A stretch of DNA of 64,000 nucleotides, from positions 96,504 through 160,503 of the forward strand of contig NZ_ML660049.1 in the NCBI RefSeq assembly GCF_007004625.1, written 5' to 3'. Source of the stretch: Planococcus salinarum (GTDB lineage: Bacteria > Bacillota > Bacilli > Bacillales_A > Planococcaceae). The notes under the pieces were generated by a model. That model saw only the letters and a list, made by a program, of their open reading frames with translations, did not search any database and was not told the origin of the DNA. Made by a program: the position numbers and the translations under genes. Below, piece after piece: positions 36,701 through 45,665 of this stretch; position 1 is the stretch's first letter, and every line of letters begins with the position of its first letter.

Positions 36701-37861
36701 ATGTTAACAATGTGGACCGAACGTGCAGATGAAATAGATCAATATATTGATAATGGTGGAGACTTGGTCATTAATACTCGGGAGATTTTATTGTTTATGG
36801 GACAAGCGCAGGTAATGCCGGTATATAAATTGCCAATAAAATTTCTTAATTTTAATGTAGACAATGGACGCTTTGCGGCCGAAAAGAAATTAAAAGAACA
36901 ACAGCTAGGATTTGAACTCGATAATCGAAACCCCGAACATGAGAAACATTTCATTGAATTATTGATTCCGGATAATCCCAAAACTCAGAGGCTTATAACA
37001 GACATTGAGCGAAACGGACAATTAAAACCGGGTGTCATAACACATGATGGTTTTTTAGTTGATGCTAATCGCCGCCTTGCTTGCATGAAGAGTTTAGATA
37101 AAAAATATCCCAATTCAAAATACCAGTATCTTTTAGTTCATAGATTACCTGCAAACGTGCCTGCAAAAGAAATTTATAAATTAGAGGTACAGTTTCAAAT
37201 TAAACAAGATTTGAAGGAAGAATATAACCCTATTAATGATTTATTAAAAATTAGGGAAGGTTTAGAGTACATGAGCGAACAAGAACTACAGGAAACTTTA
37301 GATTGGACATCCAAAAAGATAAAAGATTATCAAAATCGCTTAGATTTGGTTGATGGCTTTTTAAATTATATCGAACAACCAGAAAATTATACTCTTTTAA
37401 TTAATTTAAATGAGCATTTTGTGGAAATCCAAAAAGAAATTAATGCAATGAAGACGAGAGGTTTAAATGCTTTTAAAATTCAAGAAGCCATTGATGTGAT
37501 GTATAGAATGCTTGAAATTAATCTAGATCCAGACTTCACTAAGTCTGTCACTCAACGTGATCATATTCGATATATTCGTGAAGCTTTTGTTAACGATAAA
37601 ATTTTTCGTAGACTTACAAATACTATGTTTAATAAAGAAAATGCCACATCTCAAGAAATATTTGATGACGTAACTGCAGCGGCAGAGCTTTCAAGAATGC
37701 AGAGAAATAATATTCGTCCAGTTGAACAGCTGAAAAAAGCTATCTCATCTCTAGAACAAATACAAGATGAAAAGGAAGCGTTTAATACAAGCGATTTTAA
37801 AAATACGTTTATGGAATTAAACGAATTAATTGAATCAATTCGAATTCAAATGGAGGAATAG
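36701..37861 (+). CDS. ParB/sulfiredoxin-like domain protein of the defence cassette
   Basis: The 386-aa protein has a ParB-like N-terminal nuclease/NTPase-type region. Residues 94-130 (KTQRLITDIERNGQLKP... then DANRRLACMKSL, 121-132) carry the DxNRRxA motif. A mostly helical C-terminal half (about 180-386) follows. Similar domains appear in defence-associated proteins as regulators or NTP-dependent switches. ATG 36701 follows GGTGGAG by 8 nt; GTG 36692 is too close. It is 5 bp upstream of the helicase gene and clearly in one operon with it. Confidence 0.75.
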   Translation: MLTMWTERADEIDQYIDNGGDLVINTREILLFMGQAQVMPVYKLPIKFLNFNVDNGRFAAEKKLKEQQLGFELDNRNPEHEKHFIELLIPDNPKTQRLITDIERNGQLKPGVITHDGFLVDANRRLACMKSLDKKYPNSKYQYLLVHRLPANVPAKEIYKLEVQFQIKQDLKEEYNPINDLLKIREGLEYMSEQELQETLDWTSKKIKDYQNRLDLVDGFLNYIEQPENYTLLINLNEHFVEIQKEINAMKTRGLNAFKIQEAIDVMYRMLEINLDPDFTKSVTQRDHIRYIREAFVNDKIFRRLTNTMFNKENATSQEIFDDVTAAAELSRMQRNNIRPVEQLKKAISSLEQIQDEKEAFNTSDFKNTFMELNELIESIRIQMEE

Positions 37862-37866
37862 CTTTT

Positions 37867-39750
37867 ATGGTGCAGATAACATATGAGGAAAACCTATTGA
37901 TAGTAGATGTAACAAATCATCCAGAACTTTTCTCAGGTCACTTTTCTCTTATGTTTCGAGAACAAGGTTTTTTGAAGAGTGAAATTGCTCAAATATACAT
38001 TATGGATGATTCTATAAAAATAAGAAGTACAATCGATGATTTACAGCGCTTCTTTAAGCGTAAACGCATACCGGTAAAATTGAGTGAAAACTTCAGCCGT
38101 TTAACTGAAGAAATTAATCTTGAAAAACAAAACTTTGAGTATGCTATGGAGCTTGGACTGGAGACAAAAGACAACCCACAACTAATTTTTGAAGCAGATT
38201 TATCTGGGTTCAAGAGAAAACTAAAACCTTATCAAGAAAAAGCGGTTCAACACATGCTAGAAGTAAAAAATACTGCTAATTTTTCTGTGCCCGGTAGCGG
38301 CAAAACGACTATGTTATATGCTGGATATTCAGTTTGGTTGAATGCTGGCGAAGTTGAAAAGGTAGTTGTAATCGGCCCGCCCAGTTGTTTTATGGCGTGG
38401 GAAGAAGAATTTAAAGAGTGTTTTGGACGCCCTGCAAAAAGCCATCGTCTTATTGGTCCGGATCGGGAATGGAAGTATACAAACTCAAAAGACGCTGATT
38501 TGTTTTTAACAAGTTTTCAGACCGCATCAATTGACGTTGAAAGATTAATTGCATTAATGCAGTTGCATAAAGTGTTTCTTATTATAGACGAATCTCACTA
38601 TATAAAAAGATTTGAAAATGGTACTTGGGCAAATGCAATCTTAAAGCTAGCACCTTATGCTGCCAGAAGAGCGATCAGCACTGGCACACCCATGCCAAAT
38701 GGAATCACTGATCTTTATTCACAAATGACATTCTTATGGCCGGGTAAATTTTTATTTGGGGAGCAAAATTACTTTAAGGCTCAAGTAAAGCAGAACTCTG
38801 ACGAGATTACTTGGATACAAAATTTAATGCGCCCATTTTTCTATCGAATTACTAAAGACGACTTAAATCTTCCTGCAGTTGAGGTGCACAGAATACCAGT
38901 ATCCATGTCCGCACATCAACAAAAAATTTATGATGCAATTGCTGCTCGGACAATAGAAGAACTTGATCAATTTTCTACTCGCGAAATTTCGGAAATCGCT
39001 AGGTTTAAAAGAGCCAAAATAATTAGGTTGATGCAGGTTGCATCTAATCCCGGTTTACTTTCGGACTTCTCCCAAGAGTTTCAAATTCCACCATTTGTTT
39101 ATGATGGGGCAGATATAGTCGATTTGATTGATAACTATCCTCAATATGAGAAACCGCAAAAATTAATAAAAGCAGTTGAAATAGCAAAATCTTTAGTAGA
39201 GAACGGACAAAAGGTACTGTTATGGAGCACTTTTGTAAATAATATATTTGAATTGCGTAAAGAGTTTATTGAGCTGGGAATTCCAACATATATTATTTAT
39301 GGCGGAGTACCTAAGAGCGATGAAGAGGATGAAGAGTTCAATAGAGAACAACAAATAAGGATGTTTAAAAATTCTAAGACCCCTTGTATTCTGATAGCGA
39401 ATCCTGCTGCTTGTGCGGAATCCATATCACTGCATAAAGATTGTCATCATGCCATCTATTTAGATCGCAGCTTTAATTGCGGACATTACCTACAATCCCT
39501 TGATAGAATCCATAGAATTGGACTGCCTGAAGAACAAGCGACTACTTACTATATTATTGAAAGCGAAAAAAGTATTGATGAAGTAATTCATCAAAGGTTA
39601 GAAGAAAAAGCGTGGATGATGAGGCAGGTTATAGATTTGGATTTACCGATTGGAAGTCCTGAGTTGGATGAGGATAATTTGGGACAAGAACAAGAACTAC
39701 AGATGGATTTTAATGTAGTTGCTAATCATATCAGAGGAACTTTGAGATGA
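37867..39750 (+). CDS. SNF2-family (SF2) helicase/translocase
   Basis: The 627-aa DNA translocase has Walker A VPGSGKT (141-147), DESH box IIDESHYIKR (about 240-249), motif III STGTPMPNGITDLYSQM and a C-terminal helicase lobe. The last includes KVLLWSTFVNN, ANPAACAESISLHKDCHHAIYLDRS and the motif VI QSLDRIHRIGL. The first ~110 residues are a family-specific extension. GGAGGAATAGCTTTT precedes ATG 37867. The stop overlaps the DUF3883 gene (ATGA), so a complex or coupled action is likely. Related SNF2 enzymes work in phage restriction. Confidence 0.92.
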   Translation: MVQITYEENLLIVDVTNHPELFSGHFSLMFREQGFLKSEIAQIYIMDDSIKIRSTIDDLQRFFKRKRIPVKLSENFSRLTEEINLEKQNFEYAMELGLETKDNPQLIFEADLSGFKRKLKPYQEKAVQHMLEVKNTANFSVPGSGKTTMLYAGYSVWLNAGEVEKVVVIGPPSCFMAWEEEFKECFGRPAKSHRLIGPDREWKYTNSKDADLFLTSFQTASIDVERLIALMQLHKVFLIIDESHYIKRFENGTWANAILKLAPYAARRAISTGTPMPNGITDLYSQMTFLWPGKFLFGEQNYFKAQVKQNSDEITWIQNLMRPFFYRITKDDLNLPAVEVHRIPVSMSAHQQKIYDAIAARTIEELDQFSTREISEIARFKRAKIIRLMQVASNPGLLSDFSQEFQIPPFVYDGADIVDLIDNYPQYEKPQKLIKAVEIAKSLVENGQKVLLWSTFVNNIFELRKEFIELGIPTYIIYGGVPKSDEEDEEFNREQQIRMFKNSKTPCILIANPAACAESISLHKDCHHAIYLDRSFNCGHYLQSLDRIHRIGLPEEQATTYYIIESEKSIDEVIHQRLEEKAWMMRQVIDLDLPIGSPELDEDNLGQEQELQMDFNVVANHIRGTLR

Positions 39751-40685
39751 AAAAATTCTGTGATTTATTGTGGACGGTGCGAACTATAGATGAATTTGAA
39801 AACAAATACCAGTGTAACGTTACCCGTAGTCACATTTTAAGAATACTTAATGATTCATTTTTAGGAGGCAGAAGAACAAAGCAACCTTCCGCTATCTTAG
39901 AGCTTTTGATTGAAATGGATTTATTAAAAGTAACCATTCACAATATGATATTTATGACAGATAGAGGAAAGAAATTAATTAGTCTAGATAATAATAACGG
40001 CTACGAATTGAGTGAAGCGCAAAAAAAGCACTTAATTTCATGGTACATTCCACTGAATCTGAATATGAATAAAGACTGGATAAGAAATTTTAAAGTGAAT
40101 TTATCTGGGGAGCATCAAGCTTTAAGAACCAATATCCCTTATTCCCTTCAACAATGGACAGAAGAGATGTTATATCTGGGAGTAGTAGTCAAAACGAGCG
40201 ACATCTTAACACTAAAAAAAGAATACTTATGGTTAGGTGGAAATCTAGTTTCAACAGCTCCTATGACATTAGATGAGTTACAAGCAAAATTAAAAAAGCA
40301 GTCAGATGCTGGGAAAGCTGCGGAAGATCATGCGGTAACATATGAAAAAAAACGATTGAGATCCCTTGGGTTCTTTGCAGAGGCTGAAAAAGTAGAATGT
40401 ATTTCGGAATCAATAGTCAATGCCGGATACGATATACTTTCATATTCCTCCCAATCACTAGAGCCGGATAGGTTTATTGAGGTGAAAAGCTTTAATTCAG
40501 GTCATACTTTTTATTGGTCTCGAAATGAGTTAGAAGTAGCAAAATTTCTAGGAGATTCGTATTTTCTCTATTTGGTAACCCATAGCGAATCGAAACAAGT
40601 AGAAATTCGAGTCATTCAAAATCCGTATTCGTTTATATTGGCAAATGCAAACATTGAGCCGGTTCAATATGAAATCAATTTATAA
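39747..40685 (+). CDS. DUF3883 (PD-(D/E)XK-like) protein
   Basis: The 312-aa protein has an N-terminal winged-helix-like half (residues about 5-75, ending FMTDRGKKLI). The C-terminal DUF3883 domain (about 190-290) shows NAGYDILSY (Asp229), FIEVKS (Glu245, Lys247) and the family hallmark FYWSRNELEVAKFLGDSYFLYLV. The D...ExK arrangement suggests a restriction-type nuclease active site, though DUF3883 activity is not firmly established. Its 4-bp overlap with the SNF2 gene points to a helicase-nuclease pair. Confidence 0.87.
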   Translation: MKKFCDLLWTVRTIDEFENKYQCNVTRSHILRILNDSFLGGRRTKQPSAILELLIEMDLLKVTIHNMIFMTDRGKKLISLDNNNGYELSEAQKKHLISWYIPLNLNMNKDWIRNFKVNLSGEHQALRTNIPYSLQQWTEEMLYLGVVVKTSDILTLKKEYLWLGGNLVSTAPMTLDELQAKLKKQSDAGKAAEDHAVTYEKKRLRSLGFFAEAEKVECISESIVNAGYDILSYSSQSLEPDRFIEVKSFNSGHTFYWSRNELEVAKFLGDSYFLYLVTHSESKQVEIRVIQNPYSFILANANIEPVQYEINL

Positions 40686-40709
40686 AAATGGGATAGATAG
40701 GTGAAAATA

Positions 40710-42596
40710 ATGGATCTTACACCTGCATTGAAGAATCATAAGAAAATTGATATAAAAAATTTTTTCGAAGGATTTAATAGAATTTTCAAGGAGTCTTTTC
40801 ATGAAGATGACTTACTTTATTGGTCTGATATAACAGGTGTTAAATTTGAAGAAGCCAAATCAAATTTAAGTGCTTTAAATTGGATAGAGCTTAGTCAGGG
40901 AGTATATGTAAATCACCAAATTGAAACTCTAGATAATTTAAAAAGGCTATGTGAATTATACAATATTTCAAAGAGCGAAATCCTGCAAAAAGTAACCCTT
41001 CTTCTCAAATTGCATAATGGCAATTTAACTCTAATATCTACAAAAATTCCATTGACAATCAACTTGTTGAATCTTCTGCTTAGTTTACAAAATGAAATGA
41101 TTCTACTTGGAAGTCATTGGGTACCTGTAAAAAATGTGCCTGAAGCGATTTTAAAGTTTTCCAAGATCAACTACTGTAAAAAATTAGGGTGGAAAGACTT
41201 TATTGTTTCCACTTTTATAGTTGAGAATAAACCTTTGAAAATTGAGGAGTTAATCTATAGAAGTTTTGGTATGCTTTTTGTATCAGGAGAAATAAAAGCG
41301 TTACTTATTTTTATGCTAAATATACTTAATGTTACTAAAGTGAGAGATACGGAATTCTGGATTTTAAAAGAGTGGGAATGTAAAATTGATTCAAATTTAA
41401 TATCTAGTATAAATTCTTTTTTAAATGAGAAAGGTATATCAACAGTTTCAGATATTATTTATTGCCTTAAAGATTATAACGAAACTGAAATTAGAGAGAG
41501 TTTATCCTTTTGGCCAGAATTTAAAGAATGTGACAATGATAGTTATAAGTTAAACTTTAGTCAGTTAAATGAGGAAATAGTAAAAGAAATAATTCCTTTC
41601 ATACAAGAAAAGCTCTCAAGTAATGAAAATGGCATTACAATAGCAGATCTTTTTAGTTATACAATAAAGATTTTGGAACCACTTGGAATAAACATTAACC
41701 TCTTTGATTTTAAGTTATTTTTAAAGGGCTGGGGAGAAGTGGCGATTATTGGGAATCGTGTATATGATATTACTGTTGCACCCTATAATCAAATGCGTTT
41801 AGGCGATGTAGCATATTTAATTCTTAAAGAATATGGCTCCCCAGTCCCGTATACTGAACTTGAAGCTGAAATAAGAAGTGCAAGGAATTATTCCGCTTCC
41901 ATTTCTTCTGTACTTTTAACTGAGCCCAAGTTGTCACGCCCAAGTAGAGGGTATTGGGCATTGAAAGAATGGGGCTTGTCAGAGTATGATCCGCACCTTC
42001 ATTTAAGAATTGGTTACGAATTAGTATCTATTATTGAGAAAATGGATAGACCGGTCCATAAAGCCGAATTGCATCAGCAATTGAGAAAAAAAGGGATGAA
42101 TATGAATGCCACTACTTTATACTTAGACTTAAATGAAAATGAAGAAATTGTTCATGTGGCCCGTGGAGTGTATTCCTTAAAAAAATGGAACTTATCGTTT
42201 AGAGACCTGTTTCGCTTTAAATTTCCGTTTAAATTAGCATTACCGGACAATAACCCAACAATTTATGAAATAGAAGACGGTGTAATGGTTGAATACTTTA
42301 TTTCTAAACAATGCTTAGATTATAAACGAATATTAATTAATCGTTATCTTCTTGAGTATTTTAACCAAGTTGAACAATATGCAAGATACCAAATAACAGA
42401 TTTTGAAGGGTCAATATATGACGGATGGATAGACTGTTTGAGTGATGGCCGGTACCAAATTTTAGGACTAGAGCGCTGGTACCATTTTTATAAACCGAAA
42501 TATGGCGAAAGTATTTATATTTTTATACCAAGTGAGCCAAAGAAATCGATGTCATTATTCTCTGAGGATCAAGCAAATATAAAATTATTTGGATAA
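40710..42596 (+). CDS. Large multi-winged-helix (HARE-HTH-like) protein
   Basis: The 628-aa protein is not assigned to a named family. Two tandem ~60-residue modules are visible. One, near 361-425, runs from VAYLILKEYGSPVPYTELEAE to RGYWALKEWGL. The other, near 432-494, runs from GYELVSIIEKMDRPVHKAEL to RGVYSLKKWNL. Both have the helix-helix-turn-strand plan and terminal G-x-(W/Y)-(A/S)-L-K-x-W motif seen in HARE-HTH domains of restriction and chromatin proteins. Earlier segments may be diverged copies. The C-terminal ~130 residues form a separate unknown domain (YARYQITDFEGSIYDGWIDCL). ATG 40710 follows AGGTGA; GTG 40701 is an alternative. It ends the ParB-SNF2-DUF3883 operon. Confidence 0.75.
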   Translation: MDLTPALKNHKKIDIKNFFEGFNRIFKESFHEDDLLYWSDITGVKFEEAKSNLSALNWIELSQGVYVNHQIETLDNLKRLCELYNISKSEILQKVTLLLKLHNGNLTLISTKIPLTINLLNLLLSLQNEMILLGSHWVPVKNVPEAILKFSKINYCKKLGWKDFIVSTFIVENKPLKIEELIYRSFGMLFVSGEIKALLIFMLNILNVTKVRDTEFWILKEWECKIDSNLISSINSFLNEKGISTVSDIIYCLKDYNETEIRESLSFWPEFKECDNDSYKLNFSQLNEEIVKEIIPFIQEKLSSNENGITIADLFSYTIKILEPLGININLFDFKLFLKGWGEVAIIGNRVYDITVAPYNQMRLGDVAYLILKEYGSPVPYTELEAEIRSARNYSASISSVLLTEPKLSRPSRGYWALKEWGLSEYDPHLHLRIGYELVSIIEKMDRPVHKAELHQQLRKKGMNMNATTLYLDLNENEEIVHVARGVYSLKKWNLSFRDLFRFKFPFKLALPDNNPTIYEIEDGVMVEYFISKQCLDYKRILINRYLLEYFNQVEQYARYQITDFEGSIYDGWIDCLSDGRYQILGLERWYHFYKPKYGESIYIFIPSEPKKSMSLFSEDQANIKLFG

Positions 42597-42597
42597 T

Positions 42598-42637
42598 AAA
42601 CAAGACAACTCTAATGCAGAGTTGTCTTGTTTATTTC
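42598..42637 (+). terminator. Terminator ending the ParB-SNF2-DUF3883-wHTH operon
   Basis: AAACAAGACAACTCT / AGAGTTGTCTTGTTT stem with a 5-nt loop, followed by ATTTC. Confidence 0.88.
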
Positions 42638-42759
42638 AGTAAAAATACTATTAAAAATAACTCCGTTTGAAATTTAAAAAACAAAAGCAATAATATAGGG
42701 AAATGCACCTGAAATTTTTAAGCTTTTGTGATACATTAAAATACGCGAGGTGGAGAAAA

Positions 42760-44361
42760 ATGCATGTAGTAGACTTATTTTGTGGAGCTGGAGGATTTAG
42801 TGAAGGTATTCTTCAAGCAGGATTCCATATTGTTTTCTCAAGTGACAGAAGTGCACATGTCAAAGAGACTTACGAAAACCGTCATAGACAACTTGGTTTA
42901 GTACAAGGTGATAATACACATTTTGAATTAGCCGATATTAGGGATTTGACAGGAGAAATTATATTTTCACGTATCAATAACTTAAACTTCTTTAGGGAGA
43001 ATCACTTGACTGAAATAGATGCTATTTTTGGGGGACCGCCATGCCAAGGGTTTAGTATAGCTGGCAGAAGAGATCGTGACGACCCAAGAAATACATTATT
43101 TCGGGAATACTTAAGAATTATCAGTGAAGTTAACCCGAAATATGTTGTGATAGAAAATGTTGAAGGCCTTATGAGTATGGAGTTAAATGATGGATTTGAA
43201 AGTGTTAGTGGAGTAGTTTATCCGGATCGTACTCGAGTTGCAGAAGTTTTAGAATCCGAGTTAACCCATTTCGGTTATCATATTGAACAGCCTAGAATAC
43301 TTAATGCATCTCATTATGGCGTTCCACAAAGAAGAACAAGAGCTATTTTTATTGCTTCCCGTCATGATGTAGTGCCAGCAAGATATCCGGAACCCACGAC
43401 TCCTGAACTCGATGAAAGGGTCACTGTTTTCGAAGCTCTAGGGGATTTAGGGACTAATATGGAGCCTTCGGCATATGCGGAAAGTTTAAGGAATGGAAGA
43501 ACTCCCCATTTTATTACGAGAACCCCTGTGGCAAATTTGAATCGTATTTTGAACAATGAGAAATCGAGTCATAGCAGTGTAATTTCGGAGCGTTTTTCTC
43601 TATTCAGAGAAGGTGAATCCGCGAAGAATTTAGAGACAAGAATCGCTCTTAACGGTTTAAATCTGATCGATTATCCAAATTTACTGAATGAGTGTCTGTT
43701 CGTAGCAAACAAAGAAAGTAATCGAGAAACGCTAAGAGTATTATTAGAAAATATAGCGCCAGAATTCCTTGGTGAAAACGAAGTGGACCAGAAGAGATTT
43801 AATAAATTATATAGGGTCCTTTGGAAGCTATACTTATCTGAGGAAGAAAACTTTACAAAACTGGCTAATAAAACTGCTAAGGAATTTGGTATATCTGCAG
43901 AGGATTTAAATGTTATTTTGGAAGATTGTGTAAATAGTTGGAATACTCACATGACGAGGGAACAAATGCTAGATTTCTTCCTTAATAACCAAGCGGTTAC
44001 AAGTAACCCTCTTTTAATGGAAGCCTTACTAACAAAGAAAAATACCCGCAGTAGATTGGATAGTCAGGGAGTAGCGCCCACTATGTTGACTTTGCCTGAC
44101 GACTTTATTCATCCTTTTGAGGATCGGATTTTAACTGTAAGGGAAATGGCAAGGATTCAAAGTTTCGATGATAGTTTTGAATTTATTGGCAAGAGAACTA
44201 CTGGTGGGGATCGTCGAAGAGATGAGGTTCCCCAGTATACACAAGTTGGTAATGCCGTGCCTCCACTCTTAGCTTTTGCAATTGCCACTGAAATCAGGCG
44301 AGCTCTTGAAGAAACAAATGCTTTGACAGGATCAGGAACTGAGCAAAATCAACTTATTTAA
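42760..44361 (+). CDS. DNA (cytosine-5-)-methyltransferase
   Basis: The 533-aa C5-MTase shows motif I DLFCGAGGFSEG (5-16), motif IV GGPPCQGFS with catalytic Cys95, motif VI VIENVEGL, motif VIII QRRTRAIFIAS, motif IX near RSRLDSQGVAPTML and motif X QVGNAVPPLLAFAI. The region between VIII and IX (about 210-435) is long and holds the target-recognition part. ATG 42760 (MHVVDLFCGAGG) follows AGGTGGAG; the upstream frame lacks a ribosome site. It converges on an MvaI/BcnI-type endonuclease, and Vsr is nearby, suggesting CCNGG-type methylation. Confidence 0.95.
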   Translation: MHVVDLFCGAGGFSEGILQAGFHIVFSSDRSAHVKETYENRHRQLGLVQGDNTHFELADIRDLTGEIIFSRINNLNFFRENHLTEIDAIFGGPPCQGFSIAGRRDRDDPRNTLFREYLRIISEVNPKYVVIENVEGLMSMELNDGFESVSGVVYPDRTRVAEVLESELTHFGYHIEQPRILNASHYGVPQRRTRAIFIASRHDVVPARYPEPTTPELDERVTVFEALGDLGTNMEPSAYAESLRNGRTPHFITRTPVANLNRILNNEKSSHSSVISERFSLFREGESAKNLETRIALNGLNLIDYPNLLNECLFVANKESNRETLRVLLENIAPEFLGENEVDQKRFNKLYRVLWKLYLSEEENFTKLANKTAKEFGISAEDLNVILEDCVNSWNTHMTREQMLDFFLNNQAVTSNPLLMEALLTKKNTRSRLDSQGVAPTMLTLPDDFIHPFEDRILTVREMARIQSFDDSFEFIGKRTTGGDRRRDEVPQYTQVGNAVPPLLAFAIATEIRRALEETNALTGSGTEQNQLI

Positions 44362-44367
44362 TATTTA

Positions 44368-44407
44368 AATAGCCCCCGACATTGTTTAACTGTCGGGGGC
44401 TATTTTT
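44368..44407. terminator. Bidirectional terminator between methyltransferase and endonuclease
   Basis: AATAGCCCCCGAC / GTCGGGGGCTATT stem flanked by A- and T-runs serves both convergent genes. Confidence 0.92.
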
Positions 44408-44419
44408 ATGGATTTTACT

Positions 44420-45610
44420 CTAGGAGAGGTTTTTAAGAAAATCAGTATCTGTTTCAGTGAATAAAACATTTCTAAATTTGGGTTTGATTCTAAAACAATG
44501 CCCCTTATCCTTGTAACCAGTGCCATCGCTTCTTACTCGGCCACGCCAATCGTATGTGATTATACCTTGCGATATCAGCATCAAGAAAGAGCTGAAAATA
44601 GGAGAGTGAGTATAAACAGCATCATTGTAGTGGAAATGATAACCTGCTTCAGTTAGCGTTTGCTCTGCTAAAACCCATACTGTTTCAGGATGCTTCTCAA
44701 GAAGTCGCTTTTCAATGTCTTCCAACTTCCATAGACAAGTGATTTCTTTTTTTCCTGCTGAGTCTTCGTGAATTTGATATAAGAGCCCTTTCTCTTCATC
44801 GACTTCGAGATAAAGACCTTGATTATTTTTTTTGTGATTTACTGTCACAAATAAATCCATAAAGCCGGGATGCCTTGATGAAATATAACCGTATTTTCGA
44901 ATCATTTCATTTGAAGAACGAATCTGGCTATTATCCCAATTTGGCACCATTGAGAATAGGGTGTCACTTGTTGTAGATCCTTTTCGTTTCGCCTTCAGTT
45001 CGATTTTAGACCTGAAATCAGCGACTTTGCTGGAATTCGGAATAATACCCAGAGCTTTTTCGAATGTATCGCCTACAGCTCGTGGATAATTTTTATGGCC
45101 TGCCACACTTACAATAGGCCCTCGATTGGACAATTCGTAAATCAATTCTGCCAAATCAGCTTTATCGACATTGATCTCGGGTTCTCCGAAGATTTCTTTT
45201 AAAATCTCCTTGTTCACGATGCCGGGTAATAACGGTATTATAACTAACTGCTGATTATGAATAGTCAACATAATCATATCACCGCTTTTAACTCTTTTTT
45301 TCAAACCATAAACCCAAAGTCGGGGGTCGCCACCTTTACTTAGTGGGCGATAATAAGAAGTTTGGGCAGGGTGGACTTTGTGCCCGACAATTATACCTTG
45401 TCTAGTCTCTTTACCGTCAGTCCCCTGAGGGATTGTATCGTAATTCACACCTAATCCTTTCTTAAGCATAGGTCGGATAAGGGCTGAGGCGTCTATGATT
45501 GATTTTTTCAACATTGTTTCAGTCAACCTGACAACAGCATAATCTTTTGGATGGAAATCCAACACATTTTTAATTAAAGTCAATTCTTCTTCATTAGGAA
45601 TAAATTCCAT
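44420..45610 (-). CDS. MvaI/BcnI-family restriction endonuclease
   Basis: The 396-aa protein has an MvaI/BcnI-like nuclease core. The stretch GDTFEKALGIIPNSSKVADFRSKIELKAKR gives candidate catalytic residues Asp198, Glu204 and Lys206. FLSMVPNWDNSQIRSS-like sequence (LFSMVPNWDNSQI) and HPGFMDLFVTVNHKKNNQGLYLEV follow. MvaI and BcnI cut CCWGG and CCSGG. This protein is much longer than those enzymes as I recall them, with an added N-terminal ~150 residues. ATG 45610 follows AAAGGAG by about 9 nt. It pairs with the convergent methyltransferase; specificity is inferred. Confidence 0.88.
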   Translation of the reverse strand: MEFIPNEEELTLIKNVLDFHPKDYAVVRLTETMLKKSIIDASALIRPMLKKGLGVNYDTIPQGTDGKETRQGIIVGHKVHPAQTSYYRPLSKGGDPRLWVYGLKKRVKSGDMIMLTIHNQQLVIIPLLPGIVNKEILKEIFGEPEINVDKADLAELIYELSNRGPIVSVAGHKNYPRAVGDTFEKALGIIPNSSKVADFRSKIELKAKRKGSTTSDTLFSMVPNWDNSQIRSSNEMIRKYGYISSRHPGFMDLFVTVNHKKNNQGLYLEVDEEKGLLYQIHEDSAGKKEITCLWKLEDIEKRLLEKHPETVWVLAEQTLTEAGYHFHYNDAVYTHSPIFSSFLMLISQGIITYDWRGRVRSDGTGYKDKGHCFRIKPKFRNVLFTETDTDFLKNLS

Positions 45611-45665
45611 AAGACCGCTCCTTTTTGTGGGTACGATTATTTTTATCCTTATGGGTAAAAATCTT

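Noticed and set aside
36701..37861. ParB-like gene as a plasmid partition (parAB) system
   Set aside because: No ParA ATPase or parS-like repeats lie nearby, and the gene is in a tight operon with the SNF2 helicase rather than with replication genes.
36063..45610. DISARM or BREX assignment of the island cargo
   Set aside because: A C5 methyltransferase and an SNF2 helicase are present, but the DUF1998 and PLD proteins of DISARM, and PglZ/BrxC of BREX, are absent. The gene set does not fit either.
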